12,953 nt of DNA from Frankiaceae bacterium (GTDB lineage Bacteria > Actinomycetota > Actinomycetes > JAVEEJ01). The stretch's first letter is position 1, and the number at the start of each line of letters is the position of its first letter. A program made the position numbers and the translations under genes. The stretch is from NCBI GenBank assembly GCA_030840515.1, contig JAVEEJ010000155.1, positions 1-12,953 of the forward strand, in the 5' to 3' direction. A model generated the notes under the pieces. The model searched no databases. It saw only the letters and a list, made by a program, of their open reading frames with translations, and was not told where the DNA came from. Below are positions 1-5,457 of the stretch, piece by piece.

Positions 1-371
1 TCCACCTCCACGTCGAGTGAGCCGTCGACGCACAGCGGCTCGTCGTACTGCGAGATCTGGAAGTCCTTCGGCATGTCCGGGTAGAAGTAGTTCTTGCGCG
101 CGAAGCGGCACCACTCGGCGATGTCGCAGCCGAGTGCGAGCCCGATCAGGATCGTGTTGCGGATGGCGGCCTCGTTCGCGACCGGCAGCGATCCGGGCAG
201 CCCGAGACAGGTCGGGCAGACCTGCGTGTTCGGCTCCCCGCCGAACGTCGTCGAGCAGCCGCAGAACATCTTGGTGCGCGTGCCGAGCTCGACGTGCACC
301 TCGAGCCCGATGACCGGCTCATAGCGAGTGAGCGCCTCGTCGAAAGGCACCAGAGCGGTCGCGGTGGTCAC
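1..371 (-). CDS. gatB: Asp-tRNA(Asn)/Glu-tRNA(Gln) amidotransferase subunit B, N-terminal quarter (partial)
   Basis: GatB is the tRNA-binding and kinase-like subunit of GatCAB. It activates the mischarged Glu or Asp on tRNA(Gln)/tRNA(Asn), so that ammonia from GatA can convert it to Gln or Asn. The 123 visible residues carry the family signatures: IGLEVHVEL at 21-29, CGC (C37, C39) and CPTCLGLPGSLPVAN from C52 (C37/C39/C52/C55 is the zinc-type knuckle), then RKNYFYPDMPKDFQISQY at 92-109. The start is GTG at 371; its first bases overlap the gatA stop as GTGA, a translational-coupling arrangement, with a purine-rich GGAAGG about 10 nt upstream inside gatA. Family members are about 500 residues, so roughly three quarters of the gene lies beyond position 1. 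Function is sure; the GTG start is very likely. Confidence 0.97.
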   Translation of the reverse strand, partial: MTTATALVPFDEALTRYEPVIGLEVHVELGTRTKMFCGCSTTFGGEPNTQVCPTCLGLPGSLPVANEAAIRNTILIGLALGCDIAEWCRFARKNYFYPDMPKDFQISQYDEPLCVDGSLDVEV

Positions 372-1849
372 AGCGCAGGTGCCCCTTCCAGGATCGGCGC
401 GCCCCAGCTGCCGAGCAGCGCCTCCTCCAGCGCCCCTCCCAGCAGGTAGAGCCGGTCGTCGGCCATCGGCGGTGCCATCACCTGCAGCCCGACCGGCAGC
501 CCGTCCTCCGGCGCGAGCCCGACCGGCAGCGACATCGAGGCGTTCCCCGCCAGATTCGAAGGGATGGTGCACAGGTCGGCCAGGTACATCGCCATCGGAT
601 CGTCGATCCGCTCGCCGATCCGGAACGCGGTGGTCGGCGTCGTCGGGGACACGAGTACGTCGACCTTCGCGAACGCAGCCTCGAAGTCGCGCGTGATGAG
701 GGTGCGCACCTTCTGCGCCGAGCCGTAGTAGGCGTCGTAGTAGCCGCTCGACAGGGCATAGGTGCCGAGCATGATGCGGCGCTTTGCCTCAGCCCCGAAC
801 CCTGCCTCGCGGGTCAACGCCATCACCTCTTCTGCGCTGCGCTCACCGTCGTCGCCGACCCGCAGGCCGTAGCGGATCGAGTCGAAGCGCGCGAGGTTGG
901 ACGAGCACTCGCTCGGCAGGATCAGGTAGTAGGCGGGCAGTGCGTACTCGAAGTGCGGGCAGCTCACCTCGTGCACCTCGGCGCCGAGCTGCTCGAGCAG
1001 CGCGACGGCCTCCCGGAAGCGCTGCTCGACGCCCGCTTGGTAGCCCTCGCCCTGCAGCTCGCGCACCACCCCGACCTTCAAGCCCTTGATGTCCTTGCGA
1101 CGGGCAGCAGCAACCACGTCCGGCACCGGAGCGTCGATCGAGGTCGAGTCGAGCGGGTCGTGACCGCCGATCACCGCGTGCAGCAGCGCGGCATCCTCGA
1201 CGGTCCGTGCACAAGGCCCCGCCTGGTCGAGACTCGAAGCGAGGGCCACGAGTCCGTAACGCGAGACACCACCGTACGTCGGCTTCACACCAACCGTCCC
1301 GGTGACCGCTCCCGGCTGGCGGATGGATCCGCCGGTGTCGGTGCCGATCGCGATGGGCGCCTCGAAGGCGGCGACGGCCGCGGCCGATCCGCCACCACTC
1401 CCCCCGGGGATGCGGTCGAGGTCCCACGGGTTGTGAGTCGGGCCGAACGCGCTGTGCTCGGTGGACGAGCCCATCGCGAACTCATCCATGTTGGTCTTGC
1501 CGAGGATCACCACACCGGCGTCCCGCAGCCGGGTGACGACGGTCGCGTCGTAGGGCGGGCGCCAGCCTTCGAGGATCCGCGACCCGCAGGTGGTGGGGAT
1601 CCCGCGCATCGTGATCAGGTCCTTGAGAGCGAGTGGTACGCCGGCCAGCGGGCCGCTGATTTCCCCCGCGTCGACCCGCTTCGCCTGGGCGAGCGCTCCC
1701 TCGGCGTCGACGTGCAGGAACGCATGCACCCGCTCGTCCACCGCGGCGATCCGGTCGAGGTGTGCCTGCGCGACCTCGACCGCGGACGCGTCCTTCGTGG
1801 CAATTGTCGCGGCGAGCTCTGTCGCGGTGAGCCGGGTGAGGTCGGCCAT
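368..1849 (-). CDS. gatA: Asp-tRNA(Asn)/Glu-tRNA(Gln) amidotransferase subunit A (glutaminase/amidase)
   Basis: GatA hydrolyses glutamine (or asparagine) and channels ammonia to GatB for tRNA-dependent Gln/Asn synthesis in the cytoplasm. At 493 residues it is full length for the family. The amidase-signature triad is intact: Lys76 in VPLALKD, cis-Ser151 in PGGSGGGSAAAV, and nucleophile Ser175 in DTGGSIRQPG. The Lys-Ser-Ser spacing (75 and 24) equals that of the characterised Staphylococcus aureus enzyme (79/154/178, from memory). The ATG at 1849 shares one base with the gatC stop (TGATG), with GAGGAAG a few bases upstream. The stop overlaps the gatB start. It is therefore the middle gene of a tight gatC-gatA-gatB operon, presumably made in equal amounts. 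No anomaly seen. Confidence 0.98.
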   Translation of the reverse strand: MADLTRLTATELAATIATKDASAVEVAQAHLDRIAAVDERVHAFLHVDAEGALAQAKRVDAGEISGPLAGVPLALKDLITMRGIPTTCGSRILEGWRPPYDATVVTRLRDAGVVILGKTNMDEFAMGSSTEHSAFGPTHNPWDLDRIPGGSGGGSAAAVAAFEAPIAIGTDTGGSIRQPGAVTGTVGVKPTYGGVSRYGLVALASSLDQAGPCARTVEDAALLHAVIGGHDPLDSTSIDAPVPDVVAAARRKDIKGLKVGVVRELQGEGYQAGVEQRFREAVALLEQLGAEVHEVSCPHFEYALPAYYLILPSECSSNLARFDSIRYGLRVGDDGERSAEEVMALTREAGFGAEAKRRIMLGTYALSSGYYDAYYGSAQKVRTLITRDFEAAFAKVDVLVSPTTPTTAFRIGERIDDPMAMYLADLCTIPSNLAGNASMSLPVGLAPEDGLPVGLQVMAPPMADDRLYLLGGALEEALLGSWGAPILEGAPAL

Positions 1850-2148
1850 CAGACTTCCTCGCCCAGGATGCGAGGCACGCGGAAGCGCTGCGACTCCACA
1901 GCCGGGGCACCCGCCAGAGCCTCTTCGGCGGTCAGCCCGGGCCGCGGTTCGTCAGGCCTGAAGACGTTGGTGAGCGGGACGCTGTGGCTCGTCGGCGGCA
2001 CGTCCTCGCCCGCGACCTCGCTGACCCTGGCGACTGAGCTGATGATGACGTCGAGCTGCGCCGCGTAGGTGTCGAGCTCGTCGTCGGTCAGCTGCAGACG
2101 GGCGAGCCGGGCGAGGTGGGCTACCTCGTCCCGCGTGATCGTGGACAT
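1849..2148 (-). CDS. gatC: Asp-tRNA(Asn)/Glu-tRNA(Gln) amidotransferase subunit C
   Basis: GatC is the small subunit that wraps around and stabilises the GatA-GatB pair. The 99-residue product has the usual length and pattern: an N-terminal ITRDEVAHLARLARLQLTDDE helix, a middle part with SEVAGEDVPPTSHSVPL, and a C-terminal segment AVESQRFRVPRIL matching the family's 'FxVPxxL' ending. It is the first gene of the gatCAB operon; its stop overlaps gatA by one base. The ATG at 2148 has no convincing Shine-Dalgarno, but a TAGGCT hexamer ends 7 nt upstream, suggesting a leaderless mRNA. Upstream it diverges from the AbiEi-like gene. Confidence 0.96.
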   Translation of the reverse strand: MSTITRDEVAHLARLARLQLTDDELDTYAAQLDVIISSVARVSEVAGEDVPPTSHSVPLTNVFRPDEPRPGLTAEEALAGAPAVESQRFRVPRILGEEV

Positions 2149-2155
2149 GGCGGCG

Positions 2156-2161
2156 AGCCTA
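2156..2161 (-). promoter_or_regulatory. Candidate -10 box of gatCAB (leaderless type)
   Basis: On the minus strand TAGGCT fits the actinobacterial -10 pattern TAnnnT and ends 7 nt before the gatC ATG, so transcription would begin at or next to the start codon. No good -35 hexamer lies 17-18 nt further upstream. The same layout recurs before the MetE-like gene and the H1-like gene, which gives it some weight. Confidence 0.35.
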
Positions 2162-2185
2162 CCGACGCGGCCTCAAGCCGCTGCC

Positions 2186-2198
2186 CGCCGTACTCGCC
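2186..2198 (-). repeat. Iterated motif copy (GGCGAGTACGGCG), intergenic
   Basis: Exact 13-base copy, seen here as CGCCGTACTCGCC, in the 111-bp divergent gap between gatC and the AbiEi-like gene. The gap otherwise holds the candidate gatC -10 box and the ribosome-binding site of the plus-strand gene. Confidence 0.85.
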
Positions 2199-2259
2199 CC
2201 CCACGCCCGCTTGTGGACATCCCGCACGCGAAGGGTCGCCTTGCGGAGACCCTGCTGCG

Positions 2260-3141
2260 GTGCCTGCCCTGCTGCGCCGCGAGAGCTTGCTCCGCGACGG
2301 TGTGAGCGCCAGCACGGTAGCCCGGCGCATCGCGAGCGGCCGGTGGATCTCGCTAGCCAAGGGCATCTACGTGGAGCGCGACGCCTGGCAGGCGGCCACT
2401 GACGGCCAGCGACACCTCGCGCGCGCGCGTGCCCTGGCCTGGACGCATCGTGCGGCGATCGCATCCTGGTCGGCAGCCGTCGCCTGGGATCTTCCGATCG
2501 TGGGGCCAGCGCCGGACGCGGTGCACCTGATCCGCGGCCATGGTCGGGTCCGCAGCGGCGACCCCGTCGTGCGAGTGGCGCCGCTGAGGCGAACGGAGCT
2601 GCGCGCGAGCGAGGGCTGGCGGATCACCTCACCCGCGCGGACCTTTGCGGATCTCGCCCGAGAGGCCACCCTCGCGCAGGCGGTGGTCCTGGGCGACGCG
2701 ATTCTCCGCCGCCGCATCGCCACGGTGCACGAGCTCGCGGAAGCCGTGACCCGCCAGGCTGCCTGGCCGGGACAGCGGGCTGCTGCCACTGCCCTCACGC
2801 TGGTCGACCCTCGCGCCGACTCTCCCCTCGAGTCGCTGGGACGCCTTGGCCTCGTCGATGCGGGGCTGTCGGTCAAGCCTCAGCACCGGGTCCGCGTCAG
2901 CGGAAGCACCTACTACATCGACTTGCTGGTGAACGGACGCTTGGCTGTGGAAGGGGACGGCGCCCTGAAGTACGGGCCCGACCGGCCGCCGCAGACGCTC
3001 TACGACGAGAAGATCCGACAGGAGCGGATTGAGCTGTCCGGCCTCCCCGTGCTTCGGTACGCGTGGCCCGAGGTCTGGCCCACGCCTGAGCCGCTAGTCC
3101 GACGGGTGCTGGCTCGCTTGGCGCAGCTGGACGCGGCGTGA
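2260..3141 (+). CDS. Solitary AbiEi-like antitoxin-type protein with DUF559-like nuclease-fold C-terminus
   Basis: Cytoplasmic protein of about 293 residues; the natural role is unknown. Residues 5-45 (LLRDGVSASTVARRIASGRW then LAKGIYV) match the winged-helix start of AbiEi-family antitoxins/regulators. The middle (ITSPARTFADLA at 122-133) is typical of the large actinobacterial group that carries this domain. The C-terminus resembles DUF559/Vsr-like folds: SPLESLGRLGL (E191), YYIDLLVNGRLAVEGDGALKY (D221, E231, K237) and YDEKIRQERIELSGLPVLRYAWPEV. The acidic/Lys set is what a PD-(D/E)XK-type site would need, but activity is inference. The start chosen is GTG 2260, with GGAG at 2245-2248; an in-frame ATG at 2116 lies inside gatC and is unlikely. 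No AbiEii nucleotidyltransferase toxin sits next to it, so it is not a recognisable two-gene toxin-antitoxin pair. It is divergent from gatC and convergent with the GGDEF-EAL gene. Confidence 0.8.
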   Translation: MPALLRRESLLRDGVSASTVARRIASGRWISLAKGIYVERDAWQAATDGQRHLARARALAWTHRAAIASWSAAVAWDLPIVGPAPDAVHLIRGHGRVRSGDPVVRVAPLRRTELRASEGWRITSPARTFADLAREATLAQAVVLGDAILRRRIATVHELAEAVTRQAAWPGQRAAATALTLVDPRADSPLESLGRLGLVDAGLSVKPQHRVRVSGSTYYIDLLVNGRLAVEGDGALKYGPDRPPQTLYDEKIRQERIELSGLPVLRYAWPEVWPTPEPLVRRVLARLAQLDAA

Positions 3142-3149
3142 TTGCGGGG

Positions 3150-3219
3150 CGTCGTACTCGCTGAAGTGCCGTATTGGTCGTGCCAGGGCGCGATTTATGG
3201 CACTTGAGCGAGTACGGCG
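3150..3219. terminator. Long inverted repeat between convergent genes, built on the iterated motif
   Basis: The arms at 3150-3173 and 3196-3219 are 24 bases each with a 22-base loop. As RNA from the plus strand they pair with a single G-G mismatch and two G-U wobbles. The outer half of each arm is the window's iterated motif: GCGAGTACGGCG on the right, and one mismatch (CGTCGTACTCGC) on the left. It starts 8 bp after the AbiEi-like stop and ends 29 bp before the stop of the converging GGDEF-EAL gene, which suits a bidirectional terminator. There is no T-run, so it would be the tail-less type described in actinobacteria. The hairpin is sure; the terminator role is inferred. Confidence 0.7.
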
Positions 3220-3228
3220 AAGGGGGCC

Positions 3229-3253
3229 GAGCGGTCAGGGGCGAGCGGTCAGG
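3229..3253. repeat. 11-bp direct repeat spanning a stop codon
   Basis: GAGCGGTCAGG occurs at 3229-3239 and 3243-3253, a 14-bp period. The second copy contains the TGA stop of the minus-strand GGDEF-EAL gene, and the first copy repeats that trinucleotide downstream. It looks like a small tandem duplication at the gene end; no function is apparent. Confidence 0.6.
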
Positions 3254-5303
3254 CGCCGTCGGCGATGGTCAGCACGGGCCGCGCCCGGCCGATGTCGCGC
3301 AGCCACGCGGTCGCCTCGCTGGCGGGGAGGGCCTTGGACAGGTACCAGCCCTGCGCGAAGTCGCAGCCCATCTTGGCCAGCGCCTGCCAAGCCGACTCGG
3401 TCTCGACGCCTTCCGCGACAACCCGGAGTCCGAGGGCGTCGCCGAGGTCGATGATCGAGCGCACGATGGTCGCGTCGTCGTCGTCGACGTCCATCCGCAT
3501 GACGAACGAGCGGTCGATCTTGATCTCGCTGACGGGGAGCCGTCGCAGGTGCACGAGCGACGAGTAGCCGGTGCCGAAGTCGTCGAGCGAGATCGTGACG
3601 CCGAGCTGGTTGAGCTCGTCGAGCATGGTGGCGACCCGGTCCGCGTCGGCCATGAGGGTGCCTTCGGTGATCTCCAGCACGAGCCGGTGGCCCGGGACTG
3701 AGTAGGCAGCGAGGCGGCTGCCGAGGAACGCGACGAACGTGTCGTCGTGCAGGTCGCGCATCGAGACGTTGACCGCGACCTGGACGCTGAGCCCCTGCAG
3801 GGTCCAGGTCGAGACCTGCGCCAGCGCGTGCTCGAGGACGTAGCGGGTCAGCTTCGGCATGAGACCGGACTGCTCGGCCAGCGGGATGAACTCGTCGGGC
3901 GGGATCGTGCCGCGTTCCGGGTGCTGCCACCGCACGAGCGCCTCGACCCCGTGCACGACGCCGCCGGGGAGGCTGGCCTTCGGCTGGTAGTGCAGCTCGA
4001 GCTGGCCGTAGTCGAGTGCGGTGCGCAACTCCGACAGCAGGCCGAGCCGGTTCGCGGAGTTGCGGTCCCGGTCGGGGGCGTAGACCTCGACGCCGCGACG
4101 GGACGCTTTGGCCAGGTACATCGCCACGTCTGCGCGCTGCATGAGGGTGACGGCGTCGACGGCGTGGTCGGGCACGAGCGCAACGCCGATGCTCGCCTCG
4201 GGGCCGATCACGAATCCGTCGATGCGGAACGGCTCGACGAGTGCCGCGCGCGCCCGCTCGGCAACCTCGATGGCCGAGCTCGCGCTGCGCACCGTCGGAA
4301 GCAGGACGGCGAACTCGTCGCCACCCAGCCGCGCGACGATGTCGCCAGGACGCAGCGCACCCTCGAGCCGGGCCGCCACCAGCTGGAGCAGCCGGTCTCC
4401 CGCCGCGTGCCCCAACGTGTCGTTGACCTCTTTGAACCGGTCGAGGTCGAGCAGGAACAGGGCGACCGCGCGACCGCTGCGAGTGCCGTCGTCGATGGAG
4501 CGCCGAATGTGCTCGACGAGCAGCTGGCGGTTGGGCAGCCCGGTGAGCGCGTCGTGAAGTGCCTCGTGCTCGCGCTCGAGCGACACCGCCGCGCTCTTGT
4601 AGACCGCAACCAGCGGGATGAGGAACAGCGGCACGAAGGTCGGGCTGCGCTGCAGGCAGACCACGACTGCGGGCGAGAAGCTGAGCAGCGCCGCGTCGCC
4701 GAGGATGCGCATGTCGAGGTGCTCGCGCGCAGCGATGAGGACGGGCTTGCCGTCACGCAGGGCGTAGGCGACGGAGATGAGCGCGTGGTTGGCCAGGAAG
4801 TAGGTGACAGCGGCGGCGAGTACGGCGGGCAGCAGGCGCGTGGTCAACGTGACCCAGCCGCCACCGGGGAGGCCGAGGACTGGCACGCCGCCGACGCCGA
4901 GCACTGCACGCGACGCGAGCAGACACAGCCCGTGCATGCCGACGTTGAAGCTGATCCGCCACCACTGCTTGCGCTGGAACGTGTCGCCCATGACGCTGAC
5001 CGCGGTCTGCATGAGCAGGGCCGGACCGAGGCCGAAGCACACCAGCATCGCGAAGACGAACGCCGTACTCGTGCCGATCGCGATCTTGCTCTGCCGCAGC
5101 TGCGGGGCCAGGGCGGGAAGCTCGCCCACCACGGTGAGCGCGGCGAGCACGACGAACGCGCTGCCGAGCCGGTCGCGGTCGAGCACGGTGAGCGGGATGC
5201 CGGCGATGACGACGAGGGTGCCGAGCAGGGCTACGGGGTCGGTGTAGCGGCGAAGCGGCGGGCGCGCGAGGTACGCGTCCCTGCCCCGGCCGAGCGCACC
5301 CAC
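3249..5303 (-). CDS. Membrane-anchored GGDEF-EAL cyclic-di-GMP cyclase/phosphodiesterase
   Basis: Bifunctional-type enzyme that could make c-di-GMP from GTP (GGDEF) and degrade it to pGpG (EAL) at the membrane. The N-terminus (about 22-238) holds roughly six or seven hydrophobic segments forming an unassigned sensor. GGDEF is at 327-331 with an intact inhibitory RxxD (RPGD 318-321) and DLDRFKEVNDTLGH. The EAL domain has E454 (EALVRW), N512, E544, D574-D575 (DDFGTGYSSL), K595 (KIDRSF), E631 (EGVETE) and Q651, so every usual metal or catalytic residue is present. I place the start at GTG 5303 (684 residues): GGAGG at 5311-5315 lies 7 nt upstream, and the longer ATG 5360 falls inside a sigma-28-like -10 box. 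It is transcribed apart from ligA and probably belongs to a motility regulon. Which activity dominates cannot be read from sequence. Confidence 0.93.
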   Translation of the reverse strand: MGALGRGRDAYLARPPLRRYTDPVALLGTLVVIAGIPLTVLDRDRLGSAFVVLAALTVVGELPALAPQLRQSKIAIGTSTAFVFAMLVCFGLGPALLMQTAVSVMGDTFQRKQWWRISFNVGMHGLCLLASRAVLGVGGVPVLGLPGGGWVTLTTRLLPAVLAAAVTYFLANHALISVAYALRDGKPVLIAAREHLDMRILGDAALLSFSPAVVVCLQRSPTFVPLFLIPLVAVYKSAAVSLEREHEALHDALTGLPNRQLLVEHIRRSIDDGTRSGRAVALFLLDLDRFKEVNDTLGHAAGDRLLQLVAARLEGALRPGDIVARLGGDEFAVLLPTVRSASSAIEVAERARAALVEPFRIDGFVIGPEASIGVALVPDHAVDAVTLMQRADVAMYLAKASRRGVEVYAPDRDRNSANRLGLLSELRTALDYGQLELHYQPKASLPGGVVHGVEALVRWQHPERGTIPPDEFIPLAEQSGLMPKLTRYVLEHALAQVSTWTLQGLSVQVAVNVSMRDLHDDTFVAFLGSRLAAYSVPGHRLVLEITEGTLMADADRVATMLDELNQLGVTISLDDFGTGYSSLVHLRRLPVSEIKIDRSFVMRMDVDDDDATIVRSIIDLGDALGLRVVAEGVETESAWQALAKMGCDFAQGWYLSKALPASEATAWLRDIGRARPVLTIADGA
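4815..4827 (+). repeat. Iterated motif copy in GGDEF-EAL gene
   Basis: Exact 13-mer GGCGAGTACGGCG. On the coding strand it reads GCC GTA CTC GCC (AVLA, residues 160-163) in a membrane segment, using the GTA valine codon that is uncommon in this GC-rich sequence. Confidence 0.85.
5061..5073 (-). repeat. Iterated motif copy in GGDEF-EAL gene
   Basis: Exact 10-base core with CAC before it. Coding-strand reading is ACG AGT ACG GCG (TSTA, residues 78-81), a different codon phase from the copy at 4815, again with an uncommon codon (AGT). Confidence 0.8.
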
Positions 5304-5356
5304 TGACGGACCTCCGCATGACTCACCGAACAAGGGAGTCCCCCTGCCTGCTGACC

Positions 5357-5383
5357 GCATCGGCAGCGCGGGCCGTTCCTTGA
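5357..5383 (-). promoter_or_regulatory. Candidate sigma-28 (FliA/WhiG-type) promoter of the GGDEF-EAL gene
   Basis: On the minus strand TCAA (5383-5380, within CTCAAG) is followed after exactly 15 nt by GCCGATGC (5364-5357). The known sigma-28 consensus is TAAA-N15-GCCGATAA, so the -10 core GCCGAT and the spacing fit perfectly and the -35 differs by one base. The predicted start near 5350 gives a leader of about 46 nt carrying the GGAGG site and GTG 5303. The rest of the 154-bp gap to ligA holds a weak 6-bp hairpin (5395-5412) and nothing else I can name. Confidence 0.6.
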
Positions 5384-5457
5384 GCGTGAGTGGGACGCAG
5401 GCCCCGCTGCGTGCCCAAATGTCCGGTTCGTCCTGTGCCTTTTGGTGGGACCCGGGT

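Noticed and set aside
2116..2259. Longer N-terminus of the AbiEi-like gene from ATG 2116
   Set aside because: It would overlap gatC, and the added 48 residues are low-complexity Pro/Arg with no family similarity; GTG 2260 has a ribosome-binding site and a family-like N-terminus.
2260..5303. A complete abortive-infection toxin-antitoxin pair
   Set aside because: The neighbours of the AbiEi-like gene are gatC and a GGDEF-EAL gene; no nucleotidyltransferase toxin is present.
3747..5306. A 519-codon plus-strand open frame
   Set aside because: Antisense shadow of the GGDEF-EAL gene; highly charged, repetitive composition and no family motif.
5304..5360. ATG 5360 as the start of the GGDEF-EAL gene
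   Set aside because: No Shine-Dalgarno at proper spacing, and it lies within the -10 of the sigma-28-like promoter; GTG 5303 has GGAGG 7 nt upstream.
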